This document shows positions 44,201-52,589 of a DNA stretch of 64,000 nt, piece after piece; within the stretch, counting starts at the first letter, position 1, and each line of letters opens with the position of its first letter. The notes beneath the pieces were generated by a model. The model was not told the origin of the DNA and searched no databases. It saw only the letters and a program-made list of their open reading frames with translations. A program made the position numbers and the translations under genes. The stretch comes from Oscillatoriophycideae cyanobacterium NC_groundwater_1537_Pr4_S-0.65um_50_18. Its GTDB lineage: Bacteria > Cyanobacteriota > Cyanobacteriia > Elainellales > Elainellaceae. Where the stretch lies: positions 124,001-188,000 of the forward strand of contig JACQYI010000078.1 in the NCBI GenBank assembly GCA_016208305.1, in the 5' to 3' direction.

Positions 44201-46814
44201 GTTTCTCGAAAACGCGGCTCCTTTTTTTGAGCAAATGCACCCTGACGATCGCACGCTTTGTTTAGAGGCTGCCGCTCGCTGCGTTGAGGAACTTGTCCCG
44301 CTAGATTACGAGCTACGCCTGATCACGCCTTCGGGCAGAGTCAAGTGGGTGCGCCTTAGCTCTCGACCCGAACGCCAAGAAAATGGTGATATTAGTTGGT
44401 ATGGTGTGCTGCTAGATGTAACCGATCGCAAACAGATTGAAGACCGTCTCCGCCAAAGTGAGGCCACAAAACAACAGATCCTAAAAGCCATTCCTGACTT
44501 GATCGTTTGGATGACGCGCGATGGCATCTGTCTAGATCTGATTGATGGTAGCGTCGGTACTAATCTCTACACGAAAGCAGAGGCGGTTGGAAGAAATTTA
44601 TATGAACTGCTGCCGCCAGATTTGGTGCCCGCTAGAATGGCGGCTGTGCAGCAAGCCTTGCGAACTTCAGAAGTCCAGATGTATGAACATCAGGTGAGAG
44701 TTCAAGGTAAGCTCCAGTATGAGGAAGTGCGCGTTATTAATGTGGATGGCGATCGCATTCTGGTGATTGTGCGAGATATTACTGAACGAAAGCTCAATGA
44801 AATTCAGCGGCAGCAGGCAGAGGATGAACTAGAGGCGCAGCGCTCCTTCTTTCGTCAGGTAATTGACGTTATCCCTAGCTCGGTGTTTGTCAAAGATATT
44901 GAAGGGCGTTTCCTCATTGCTAACCAGGCCATTTCAGAGATTTATGGCCGTCCGGTTCATGAAATTGTGGGCAAGCTGGAATCAGATTTCAATCCTAAGG
45001 CGACTCCAGAACAGCTAGCCCAATGCCTCGCCAATAATCTAGAGGTGATGACCAGCGGGCAGCCCCGGCAAACTCCCCCCTACCCGATCGTCAAGGCCAC
45101 AGGTGAGCAGCGGTGGGTGCAAACGATGCTGCGGCCTTTAATCGCTGCACAGGGGCAAAGCCCAGGCATTGTAGGCAACACCATTGATGTGACAGACCTG
45201 AAACAGGCTGAAGCCGATCTGAGGCGGCAAATCCGGCGATCGCAGCTCTTTGCCGATATTGCCCTCAAGATCCGGCAGTCCTGGCAATTTGAGGAAGTTT
45301 TGCAAACGACCGTCACCGAAGTGCAGTTGTTTCTTCAGGTCGATCGGGTGATAATCTACCAGTTCCAGACCGATGGTTCGGGCAAAGTAGTGCAAGAGGC
45401 GATCGTTCCTGGCATTGCCACGACGCTGCACCAAGAATTTGTCGATCGCTGTTTTCCCGAAGCCTATACCGCTCTCTATCGGCATGGGCGGGTTCGCGTC
45501 GTGCCAGATGTTGAGGCTATTGAGGTCGAACCTTGCCACCTCGACTTCTTGCGATCGCTAGGCGTCAGAGCCAAGCTCGTTGTGCCTATTTTGGTTGGCG
45601 ATCAGCTTTGGGGGCTGCTGATCGCTCACCATTGCCGCCAGCCACGCGCCTGGTCTGATTTTGAAATCGATCTGCTGCAAGAGCTGGCCAACCAGGCGGG
45701 TATTGTCTTGGCTCAAAGTCAGCTTTTGGAGGCGCAGAAAGAAAGTGAAGAGCGCTTCCGGAGCGCCTTTGATGCTGCTCCGATTGGCATTGCCCTGATG
45801 GGGTTGGACGATCGCTGGATTAAGATCAATCCGGTTCTTTGCACCATATTGGGTCATACCGAATCTTCCCTGTTGGGCATGAATGCCTCGGCATCGGTGC
45901 ATCCAGAAGATATGGCAAAATTCCGCCATTGTGTTGAGCAGACTCTAGCCAACGAAAATTACACCGCTCAGGCGGAGTTACGCTACTGCTGCAATGGAGG
46001 GCGCATCGTCTGGGCCTTGCTCAGTTTGTCGGTGGTGCGTGGGGCACAAAACCAGCCGATCTACTATGTGCTACAGATTCAAGACATTACGGAACGACAT
46101 GCCCTTGACCAGATGAAAAACGAATTTATTTCCATCATTAGTCATGAACTGCGCACCCCCTTGACGGCAATGCGAGGATCTTTAGGGCTAATTGCCACCG
46201 GCATTTACGACCACAAGCCGGAGAAAGCAAGGCGGATGATTGAAATTGCCGTTAACAATAGCGATCGCCTAGTGCGGCTCGTCAACGATATTCTCGATTT
46301 AGAACGGCTATCTTCCGATAAGGTGCAATTGATGCGGGAGGTGTGCAGCGTCACTGATCTGCTCCAAAGAGCGGTTGAAGGGGTGCAGGCGATCGCCGAT
46401 CATGCTGCTGTCGCGATCGTCACTGAGTCTGGGGCCGTTGATTCATCCGCCCAGGTTTGGGGCGAACCCGATGCCATCATTCAAACTCTGACGAATCTGA
46501 TTAGCAATGCCATTAAATTTTCCCCTCCTCATACCATTGTCCAAATTTTGACCTACCCACAGCCTGAGTCTGTTCTCTTTCAGGTTAAAGATCAGGGACG
46601 CGGCATTCCTTTAGACAAATTAGAGGTTATTTTTGAAAGGTTTCAACAGGTTGATGTGTCAGACTCTCGCCAAAAAGGAGGAACAGGTTTAGGGTTAGCC
46701 ATTTGCCGCAAAATTGTGCAGCGTCATGGCGGAGAAATTTGGGTTGAGAGTACTTTAGGACAGGGCAGCAGCTTTTTCTTTACGTTACCGATTCCGCCGA
46801 GAGGGCAGTCATGA
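41238..46814 (+). CDS. Giant PAS/GAF histidine kinase with DXCF cyanobacteriochrome-like GAF
   Basis: 1858 residues. TM1 ~29-56, extracytoplasmic Cache-like sensor ~57-345, TM2 ~350-372, HAMP ~373-427. Seven PAS or PAS-like domains follow (~437-1320), several ending in the DITDRK/DVTDRK linker. A phytochrome-class GAF spans ~1340-1490. One more PAS, then HisKA with His1636 in SHELRTPLTA and HATPase with NLISNAIKFS, DQGRGIP and GGTGLGLAI. The GAF contains DRCF (Cys1405) and PCH (Cys1433), 28 residues apart as in DXCF cyanobacteriochromes, plus VRAKLVVPI and LWGLLIAHHC. A bilin-binding light sensor is therefore likely. No receiver is attached; the partners are the flanking regulator genes. Confidence 0.88.
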   Translation: MRMNLPVSRLAVARSSNRPTLPLRLVLMGLFVLLTVGTVGFVQTLFFWNGQQAAQDLANRFMEDVSGRVELYLDTYLQTPKLVNRLNADAVALGELDLQDLPAVEQHLLTQLKQFESLSSIQVGNRQNDFRFVTRENGLRLLQTDAAHPTEIKEYVLSGGKRELLSTSRITPVRNQRWYQTALFLERPTWEGISQTSTGDVSLTATQPVFDPQGQVRGVFSSAIFLNAINQFLSQLPLAKFGQVYIVEPSGWTVATSEPRWAESNAHFQRFNLVDSPDPVIQGAGRSLIQKFGDFSLIDSPQQMAFLQQGNRHFLQVMPFRDSDGLNWLIVVTVPEAAFLGKINLDSHTILLLCGGGLLGSIALGLLMARCISRPIQQLSRFSHALAQGNWHQTFQASSHLVEVQTLATAFNQTAQRLQELFERATTALEESEEKFAKMLRSTLAPIAIATPEGRYLEVNDAFVELLGYSRSEVIGHKASEVGLWADLEERNHYVQAIATLGRISNWECRFRKKSGAVVTALFSAESINIGGQQCFIGIANEITDRKRMEDDLRQSEAMLREAQRVAHIGSWEYNPQTQTVTASEELFCICGLAPRPFFNLDQAAEMIHPDDRCSHYQFVRDAIAEGKTYKDDMRILRPDGTVRYVELRGEPIFDAQGNLLRIVGTTLDITDRKQIEEALRQSEQLFRGAFATSAFGISIRSMTGRYLQVNPALCQMLGYSESELLNLTYRDITHPDDRAIDPHNTIGKLLAGKIPCYELEKRFLHKEGHVVWGLISMSLVRDLEQQPLYFVTQVQNISDRKQAEAALRQSNIRLQNLASAAPVNVYSMVQHPDGSIEFEYLNRVVEEFHEVSLEQFLADPAQIIMGQMHPEYRAGYLEAVAHSAETLERFNYEWQVITPSGKIKWLQAYSQPERRENGDICWHGVVLDVSDRKQSQEALRQSEARFQKLAATSPGEIFIKTSHADGSISFDYISPVCREIHELEPEVFLENAAPFFEQMHPDDRTLCLEAAARCVEELVPLDYELRLITPSGRVKWVRLSSRPERQENGDISWYGVLLDVTDRKQIEDRLRQSEATKQQILKAIPDLIVWMTRDGICLDLIDGSVGTNLYTKAEAVGRNLYELLPPDLVPARMAAVQQALRTSEVQMYEHQVRVQGKLQYEEVRVINVDGDRILVIVRDITERKLNEIQRQQAEDELEAQRSFFRQVIDVIPSSVFVKDIEGRFLIANQAISEIYGRPVHEIVGKLESDFNPKATPEQLAQCLANNLEVMTSGQPRQTPPYPIVKATGEQRWVQTMLRPLIAAQGQSPGIVGNTIDVTDLKQAEADLRRQIRRSQLFADIALKIRQSWQFEEVLQTTVTEVQLFLQVDRVIIYQFQTDGSGKVVQEAIVPGIATTLHQEFVDRCFPEAYTALYRHGRVRVVPDVEAIEVEPCHLDFLRSLGVRAKLVVPILVGDQLWGLLIAHHCRQPRAWSDFEIDLLQELANQAGIVLAQSQLLEAQKESEERFRSAFDAAPIGIALMGLDDRWIKINPVLCTILGHTESSLLGMNASASVHPEDMAKFRHCVEQTLANENYTAQAELRYCCNGGRIVWALLSLSVVRGAQNQPIYYVLQIQDITERHALDQMKNEFISIISHELRTPLTAMRGSLGLIATGIYDHKPEKARRMIEIAVNNSDRLVRLVNDILDLERLSSDKVQLMREVCSVTDLLQRAVEGVQAIADHAAVAIVTESGAVDSSAQVWGEPDAIIQTLTNLISNAIKFSPPHTIVQILTYPQPESVLFQVKDQGRGIPLDKLEVIFERFQQVDVSDSRQKGGTGLGLAICRKIVQRHGGEIWVESTLGQGSSFFFTLPIPPRGQS

Positions 46815-47188
46815 TAACTCAACGTATTCTGGTAATTGATGACGAAGAAGAAATTCGAGAGGTGGTTCGAGCCTGTTTGGAAGACTTAGGCGGATGGGAA
46901 GTGGTGACGGCTGCATCAGCAAGAGAAGGGCTGAGCAAAGCGGAGACTGAGTGCTTGGATGCCATTCTCTTAGATATTTCTATGCCCGAGATGGATGGGT
47001 TTCGCTGCTTTGAAATTCTTCAAGAAAATGCCCTCACGCGATCGATTCCGGTCATTTTGCTCACCGCCAAAGTTTTACCAGAAGATCAAGCCCGATTCTC
47101 TCAGATGGGCGTTGCAGGCATGATTACTAAACCGTTTAATCCAGTCATTATCTGCAATCAGGTGGCTAAAATTTTGAGCGGCACGTAA
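46811..47188 (+). CDS. Single-domain response regulator (RcaF/CheY-like)
   Basis: A 125-residue receiver with nothing else: acidic pocket D10/D11/E12, phospho-Asp55 in LDAILLDIS, the Thr in LLTAK and Lys in ITKPF. The start ATG overlaps the kinase stop (ATGA), so it is translationally coupled. In RcaE-F-C style relays such a lone receiver carries phosphate between kinase and the HPt domain of the DNA-binding regulator, here encoded first in the operon. It could alternatively act on another output. Followed by ~117 bases without a strong terminator. Confidence 0.9.
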   Translation: MITQRILVIDDEEEIREVVRACLEDLGGWEVVTAASAREGLSKAETECLDAILLDISMPEMDGFRCFEILQENALTRSIPVILLTAKVLPEDQARFSQMGVAGMITKPFNPVIICNQVAKILSGT

Positions 47189-47305
47189 TCTCAGTCGATC
47201 GCAAAGTTCTCCTAGTTTTTCTAAAAGCTGGATTTCAAAGGCGCGCCACGCGCCACAAAACTCTAATTTGTGATCTACTGAATCTCTCTATCAGGCCGAT
47301 CGCCT

Positions 47306-48505
47306 CTACAAACTATCGATCGATCGCCATTGGTTAGCTTCAAATTCACGAATTAGGTCGTCAATTAGCTGCATGGCCTCATGGAGCAGAATGTAGCGAT
47401 CGGTGCCGCCGTAGCGGTTGCGATAGACGATCGTTTCTAGGCTGCGAATGCCCATGACAAAACGGCTACGCACCCAAGAAATCGTAGCAGCAGGAACTTG
47501 TAGATCAGGCATTCGGGCGAGCTTATCGCAAAGGGCGATCGCATCTGAACGTTTGATCAGCTTAATAAAGCGCATCTCTACGCCCATACCCGTTGGCAAT
47601 TCAACGCTTTGGTCAGGATGTAAGATAGCTTCCGGCTCCTGGATTCTTTGCTTTAAAACTTGCAGCACCCGCATCTCATCGGAGGTGCTTAGTGGTCGGG
47701 CAGGTTCGCTAAACCGCTGCTCTAGATGGGCGAGTCGCAGTTCGGCTTGGATCAAAGTTCGCTCTAGAGCGTCGATGCGGCTGCCCAACTCATCCACACC
47801 GTTGGGCAAGTTGGCAATCTGGTCGCGCAAACTCTCAATTTGCTGTTCTAGAGCGGGCTGATCTGGAAGCACTGGAGGGGCGATGAGGCTGGGCTGTTCT
47901 GTTACGTATTCCGGCTGCTCAGGCGGCTGGATTTGCGGTATGGGGGAGGGGGATGATGGGTGTTGGGATAATGAGTATTGGGATGATGGGTGTTGGGAGT
48001 AGGATTGCAGGTATACGATGTATTGCTCCAGCATGTGCAGGCGATCTAGCTCTTGAAACACCGTGTGCAAAGAGGCTTGAAGGGTGCCATAGTCCGATTG
48101 GAGCTGAGAGATATCAATCCGCAGCGCATCTAGATCGATCGCCTCTAGGGTCGTCAGTCGATTTTGAGTCCGGGCATAGGAAGTAGCTAGCGCCTGCCGA
48201 ATCCGGTTAAACAGAGCCTCTTGCCCTCCTGACGTGGGTAGAGAGGCCATCATGCGGCTAAGGCGCTGCTGATTTTCTAAGGACAGCCGCTCTAGCCGCG
48301 CAATTTCAGCTTGGGTTTGTAAATGGGCTGCCCGGAATCGCTGCTGATTCCGCCAGGTTAAAAGCCACATTAAAACAAGGGCGATCGCCAATGAAGCCAG
48401 AGCGATCGCAATCCACCAATCCTTTTGCACAGACCGATTTGCCGCATTAGTGACCGGAGCAGCCGCACAAAAAACTTCTATGACCTGCACCCATCTCTTT
48501 AGCAC
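47306..48505 (-). CDS. Membrane-anchored coiled-coil protein
   Basis: 399 residues. One membrane helix (~residues 30-50, WWIAIALASLAIALVLMWLL). A periplasmic or cytoplasmic coiled coil runs to ~165, then a Pro/Gln/Ser linker with repeated SQHPSS (~168-215). A second coiled coil (~225-270) is followed by a C-terminal globular domain (~275-399) including VEMRFIKLIKRSDAIALCDKLA and WVRSRFVMGIRSLETIVYR. I do not recognise the family. The linker is encoded by short tandem repeats (about 47945-48000), a likely site of length variation. Transcribed toward the phosphorelay operon. Confidence 0.72.
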   Translation of the reverse strand: MLKRWVQVIEVFCAAAPVTNAANRSVQKDWWIAIALASLAIALVLMWLLTWRNQQRFRAAHLQTQAEIARLERLSLENQQRLSRMMASLPTSGGQEALFNRIRQALATSYARTQNRLTTLEAIDLDALRIDISQLQSDYGTLQASLHTVFQELDRLHMLEQYIVYLQSYSQHPSSQYSLSQHPSSPSPIPQIQPPEQPEYVTEQPSLIAPPVLPDQPALEQQIESLRDQIANLPNGVDELGSRIDALERTLIQAELRLAHLEQRFSEPARPLSTSDEMRVLQVLKQRIQEPEAILHPDQSVELPTGMGVEMRFIKLIKRSDAIALCDKLARMPDLQVPAATISWVRSRFVMGIRSLETIVYRNRYGGTDRYILLHEAMQLIDDLIREFEANQWRSIDSL

Positions 48506-48597
48506 CTTAAAGACCTAGCGCAGTCTCCATATTTTTCTCTCTTACGTACTATATCCGTTACGCCTATAAATGGCTGAGGAATTGTTGATTAAATCAC

Positions 48598-48703
48598 TTT
48601 AGCAGTGCTGCGATCGCCATTTAGGGTTTTGTCGCGTATCTTATGCGCTTTTAGCAGTGCTGCGATCGCCATTTAAAGTTTTATCGCGCATTTTATGCGC
48701 TAA
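48598..48703. repeat. Two tandem copies of a 52-base unit
   Basis: The sequence beginning TTTAGCAGTGCTGCGATCGC recurs with a period of 52 bases, with 5-6 differences. Each unit contains a HIP1-type site. The second ends with the palindrome GCGCATTTTATGCGC. Located in the 430-base gap between 48506 and 48930, which has no gene. Confidence 0.85.
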
Positions 48704-48875
48704 AAAATCCTCAAGAGAGATGCTCACAGAACAGCTCATCCCAATCTGCGAGAATGGAGCACACCTGAGAGAAGCTTTTGCCATCGCAATCGACAGAAAA
48801 CAGGCTTTGGTTTGCAGCGTTGCTTTTTCCTGTGGTTCTGCGGGAAAAGTGTGACGGTTGAAAAGCTAAACAAGG

Positions 48876-48917
48876 CAGATCTTTTTTGAAAGCCGCGCGA
48901 CTCTCAAAAAAGATCTG
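48876..48917. repeat. 14-bp inverted repeat hairpin
   Basis: CAGATCTTTTTTGA at 48876-48889 pairs with 48904-48917 around a GC-rich loop containing CCGCGCG. Located just after the stop of the 49266-48931 gene and able to act as its terminator. Confidence 0.85.
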
Positions 48918-48930
48918 TGGCATTTGCCGT

Positions 48931-49266
48931 CTAGCTATCGCGAAGAATCTGATAGCGGTAGAAAGTATAGGTATCAAATAAAATGCTGACGATACTGCTG
49001 ACGCCGCTAATGATCAGCAGCCCTCGCACCGCGCTACCTGTGCCAAACACGGTAAGAAATCCCAAAAGCTGATCTAGCCCGATTTGGCTGAGGGATTCTA
49101 GCGGAGGGACAAGCTTCACGATCAGCAAGCAGGACAGAAGTGTGCCGATACATAAGAGCGGCGCTAAGAAACTGAGGATGCTGGTAATGAGAAGCGATCG
49201 CAGGAGATTCATCAAGGTGCTCATAGGCGAGGCAAAGACTCCGGCTAGGGTGCGGCTGAGTTGCAT
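48931..49266 (-). CDS. Small membrane protein, three helices
   Basis: 111 residues, hydrophobic, with membrane segments at about 24-52, 62-78 and 82-98, ending in a short polar tail FYRYQILRDS. The start may be at 49266 or 49224 (MSTLMNLL); neither has a Shine-Dalgarno. Family not recognised. Divergent from the lipid kinase gene. Confidence 0.6.
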   Translation of the reverse strand: MQLSRTLAGVFASPMSTLMNLLRSLLITSILSFLAPLLCIGTLLSCLLIVKLVPPLESLSQIGLDQLLGFLTVFGTGSAVRGLLIISGVSSIVSILFDTYTFYRYQILRDS

Positions 49267-49425
49267 CAGGTCGGGTGAGCAAAGCTGCCACCTTCTAAGA
49301 TAGGAGGCAAGCGACGGGTTGAGGGAAGATGTGAAAAATCTTCAATTCGCATTAAAAACCTTTTTGAAGCCCTGTAAACAACTCGCAGATAATATTTAAG
49401 CAGGACTGTCGTGGTGGGAACTGTA

Positions 49426-50295
49426 ATGAAGAGAGCGCTTCTGCTGACGAATCCTTTTGCTCGTCGGGGAGAAGCTACCCAGGCGCAAGTGAGGCAGACC
49501 TTGCAGGACTTGGGATTCGACCTCGTGGCTACCTTTGCTGAAAGCCCTCAATATTTTGCCGATCGCATTCGTGAATACCAACATCAAGTCGATGTTGTCG
49601 TCATTGGCAGCGGCGATGGGGCAGTCAATGCGGCGATCGAAGGTTTGTTAGAAACCCAATTGCCCTTAGGTCTTGTGCCGCTGGGTACGGCTAACAATTT
49701 GGCAAGGACTCTGGGCATTCCTCAGTCTTTGAGCGGGGCTTGTGAAACGATCGCCCAAGGACATCTGCAAAAGATCGACTTGGGCTGGATTAATGGCCGA
49801 TATTTCCTCAATGTGGCAGGCATCGGGCTAAGCGCTCATGTCAATCAGCAGGTTGATAAAGGATTCAAGCGACGTTGGGGCGTCATTGCCTATGTCATAA
49901 CGGCTCTACGTCTAATTTTGAAGCAGCGACGATTTTGGGCAGAAATTCACTGCCAGGGGCAAACCCTCTTAGTCCGCACCTATCAGATTACAATCTGTAA
50001 CGGTCGCTATTATGGCAGTGGCTTAAAGGTGGCCGCCGATGCCGCCATCAATGACCAGCGCCTCGACCTGTGCAGCCTGGAAATTCAGCACTGGTGGCAG
50101 CCTTTTTTGCTGCTGCCTGCTCTGATGCGCGGTGAATATGCTACAGGTCGAGGCATTCGCACCCTGCAAGGGTCGGAGATTGAAATTACAACGCTCAAGC
50201 CTTATCCGATCGATACAGATGGCGAAGTTACCACCGTCACCCCAGCCCGATTGAAGGTAATTCCAGAGGCGATCGCAGTGTTTGCTCCCCGATAG
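49426..50295 (+). CDS. YegS/DAGK-family lipid kinase
   Basis: 289 residues. LLLTNPFARRG is the N-terminal motif of diacylglycerol kinase catalytic domains. VVIGSGDGAVNAAIEGL is a variant of the GGDGT nucleotide motif (Gly-Ser-Gly-Asp-Gly). LGLVPLGTANNLARTL is the third conserved block. The C-terminal half has the beta-sandwich YYGSGLKVAADAAINDQRL and ends with DGE. It phosphorylates a lipid such as diacylglycerol or a sphingoid base. ATG 49426 is preferred over GTG 49411. The Ser and Ala in the GSGDGA motif are noteworthy deviations but occur in homologues. Confidence 0.88.
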   Translation: MKRALLLTNPFARRGEATQAQVRQTLQDLGFDLVATFAESPQYFADRIREYQHQVDVVVIGSGDGAVNAAIEGLLETQLPLGLVPLGTANNLARTLGIPQSLSGACETIAQGHLQKIDLGWINGRYFLNVAGIGLSAHVNQQVDKGFKRRWGVIAYVITALRLILKQRRFWAEIHCQGQTLLVRTYQITICNGRYYGSGLKVAADAAINDQRLDLCSLEIQHWWQPFLLLPALMRGEYATGRGIRTLQGSEIEITTLKPYPIDTDGEVTTVTPARLKVIPEAIAVFAPR

Positions 50296-50307
50296 GATTG
50301 CGAAGAT

Positions 50308-50775
50308 TTACAGCGTGATCGTGGCTGTCACCAGATCGAGCAAGACTGAGGCTTGCCGTAGCGTTTGCACCACTTGCTCAACCGCTAGAGTGCTTCCCGT
50401 CAGCAGCAGGCGCAAGCTATTCGGAGAAGTGGCGATCGTTTCCATCTGGATCAGGTCGGGATCAAACGAAATATCTTGAAGGCTAGAAACTTTGGCAATG
50501 GCGATCGTCCGCAGTCTCGGATCATCGTACAGATAGCTCGTGACTTGCAACACGCTCGACAAGCGCTCTAGTGCCCGTAGCAGCATGTCTTGCTTGCGTT
50601 CTGTGGCCCGAAAACTCAGGATCAGTCGCCCCTCTTCAATGACCGTAGAAGCAATGCCGCTGCCCAAAACTGCCTCTAGCGAAATGCCCCGGTTTGAAAA
50701 AACTGAAGCCGCAGCCGTCAAGGTTCCAGGCTGATCCAACGCTTTGACCACAAACACCCAGCGCTGCTCGCTCAT
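50308..50775 (-). CDS. ACT-domain protein coupled to a dehydrogenase
   Basis: 155 residues from ATG 50775. The first ACT domain (FVVKALDQPGTLTAAASVFSNRGI) is typical of amino-acid-binding regulators. A second, weaker ACT-like repeat follows from ~85. There is no catalytic domain. The start codon overlaps the stop of the upstream dehydrogenase gene (ATGA), which indicates coupled translation. An allosteric subunit role for the dehydrogenase is a fair inference. The 179-codon frame to 50847 only extends it into the neighbouring gene. Confidence 0.82.
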   Translation of the reverse strand: MSEQRWVFVVKALDQPGTLTAAASVFSNRGISLEAVLGSGIASTVIEEGRLILSFRATERKQDMLLRALERLSSVLQVTSYLYDDPRLRTIAIAKVSSLQDISFDPDLIQMETIATSPNSLRLLLTGSTLAVEQVVQTLRQASVLLDLVTATITL

Positions 50776-51821
50776 GCCAAATCCTCTTTCATCCGCTGGC
50801 TCATCTCTGCTGCCATGATTTTTAGCATCTGCACTTCTTCCTCCCACAGTTGAATGGGCACAACCTGCGTCCAGCCAAAGGGCGTGACCACGATCGGCAC
50901 TCCCAGCGGCGTATGAATGCCATAAAATTCGCCACTTAACTGCACCTGACCCGAAATGACAACCTCTCGTCCGTCCAGCAGCGTTTTCACCAGATCTACC
51001 GTGACGTTAGCCGTAGCAGAGATGGTTTTTGCCCCAGACAGATGGGTGACATAGGGCTTAAGCACGACCCGCAGAGCCGGAGAAAGGCGATCGACATGCT
51101 GATAGGCATCGGCGACCTGTCCCTGCCGCAGACAGTCAAAAATCACCTGTTTTTCTCGCCGAAGATCGGCGGGAAATTCACGAATGCAGCCACCGCGCCG
51201 CAGTCGTTTTAGCATTGTGTCTAGCTCCTCAGTATCCATGCCCTGCACCTGAACGCTGCTCCACAGGGGCACCATGTTGTCGCCATGCTCTCCTACCACA
51301 AAGCCTTTGATCAACTGGCGGCGAATTCCTAAATCGTTGGCAATCTCTCGACGAAAGCGGAGAGAATCAGAGTAAGCGCCGATACCAATAACGCGCTGCC
51401 GCCCCAGGTATCGACTGAACACTTCGACTGCGAGTTCTACGGGGTTGGTGACGATAATAATCACCTCATGCCCATGTCCATGCTGGGCGATCGCTTTAGC
51501 GTATAGCTCAAATAAAGCTAGATTGGCCTTGGCCAGCTCAGATCGGCTCGTCAGCGTCCCGCCGATGGTTGCGCCTGCCGTCATCACAATCACATCTGCA
51601 ACAATTTCTTCTGGGTGCAGTGCCACATCCAGTTCTGGAGCCATTTCGGCGTAAGCATCTTTGAGATCGCTGCAAATGCCTGCCAACACTTGGGCACTGC
51701 GTCCGCCCGATCGCCCCACAAGCTGTAGACGCTCAGACGGTGAGATGGCGCGTGAAACAAGCAGTTGTGTAACGATCTCTCTACCGCAGTCGCCGCTGGC
51801 ACCAATGATGGAAACATCCAT
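50772..51821 (-). CDS. Lactate/malate dehydrogenase family enzyme
   Basis: 349 residues, longer than the ~310-330 usual. The nucleotide fold starts IIGASGDCGREIV instead of the usual GxGxxG. The active-site loop TSRSELAKANLALF carries the substrate Arg. DSLRFRREIA holds the catalytic Asp and second substrate-binding Arg, and GEHGDNMVPL holds the catalytic His. The key residues are therefore present. Whether it uses lactate, malate or another 2-hydroxyacid cannot be told. It is co-transcribed with the ACT-domain gene that overlaps its stop. Presence of ASGDCG suggests altered cofactor contacts. Confidence 0.85.
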   Translation of the reverse strand: MDVSIIGASGDCGREIVTQLLVSRAISPSERLQLVGRSGGRSAQVLAGICSDLKDAYAEMAPELDVALHPEEIVADVIVMTAGATIGGTLTSRSELAKANLALFELYAKAIAQHGHGHEVIIIVTNPVELAVEVFSRYLGRQRVIGIGAYSDSLRFRREIANDLGIRRQLIKGFVVGEHGDNMVPLWSSVQVQGMDTEELDTMLKRLRRGGCIREFPADLRREKQVIFDCLRQGQVADAYQHVDRLSPALRVVLKPYVTHLSGAKTISATANVTVDLVKTLLDGREVVISGQVQLSGEFYGIHTPLGVPIVVTPFGWTQVVPIQLWEEEVQMLKIMAAEMSQRMKEDLA

Positions 51822-51927
51822 TTGAGCTTAAAGCCACATAGATCTGAATGCCTCTAAATCTATCAGAGAATCTCGAAGAGAGCGTGATGATTGTATGGCT
51901 GTGTATTTCTTACACTAGAAGCCTGCT

Positions 51928-52389
51928 CTAATGAGCGCCACGCCGCACAATCCAATAGCTGAGCGATAGGGTAAGAATAGCGATCGCCAATGCCATTAGC
52001 TCATTGCCCGATGATTTGCTGAAGTCAAAAATAATAATCTTTCGCGCTACAGCAGTCAGTGAGGTTACGATGACCAACTCTAGCTGCACGCCGTGCTTTT
52101 TTAGGTAGGCTGTAATGTTTTCCATGACCTCAAGGGCAATCAAAACATTTAAAAACAGCCCAAATACTTTAATTAAAGTTACAGTCGAAAACCGATCTGG
52201 GTCTACGAGGGCATTGCTGAATAAGATTTCCTGACCAATAAAGAGACATAGCTCTGCAACAGCGACCAAAATAATCACGACCATCGCGATCGACATTACC
52301 TTGGCGGCTAAGGTTTCAACCTTTTTCACCCCCATTAAGAAGCTCTCATCACTGCCCCAACGGGCGATCGATCGCAAAAAATTTCGCAC
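51928..52389 (-). CDS. PsiE-family membrane protein
   Basis: 153 residues with four predicted membrane helices. LIALEVMENITAYLKKHGVQLELVIVTSLTAVARKIIIFD is the conserved PsiE core, with the charged cluster between helices. PsiE was first found as phosphate-starvation inducible in E. coli; its mechanism is unknown. The divergent neighbour is prfB; about 200 bases separate them. Confidence 0.88.
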   Translation of the reverse strand: MRNFLRSIARWGSDESFLMGVKKVETLAAKVMSIAMVVIILVAVAELCLFIGQEILFSNALVDPDRFSTVTLIKVFGLFLNVLIALEVMENITAYLKKHGVQLELVIVTSLTAVARKIIIFDFSKSSGNELMALAIAILTLSLSYWIVRRGAH

Positions 52390-52589
52390 GGTCTTTTAAG
52401 AACTAAAGGATTTTCAAAAATAAAAGTTAGATCAGCCCTTGCGATCGGTCGCTCGCATCCAAATCACAGCCTCGCTCAGGCGAACATGGGCAATCTTGAG
52501 CAATAATATATCTGCTATGGTCACTTGCATCTACATAAGTTCCATAGGGTTCCATAGGAAACTTCATCGGTATAAGGATCGCTCTATTT

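Noticed and set aside
47232-47262. Another member of the hairpin family (GGCGCG CCA CGCGCC)
   Set aside because: Only the six inner base pairs match; the outer arms do not pair.
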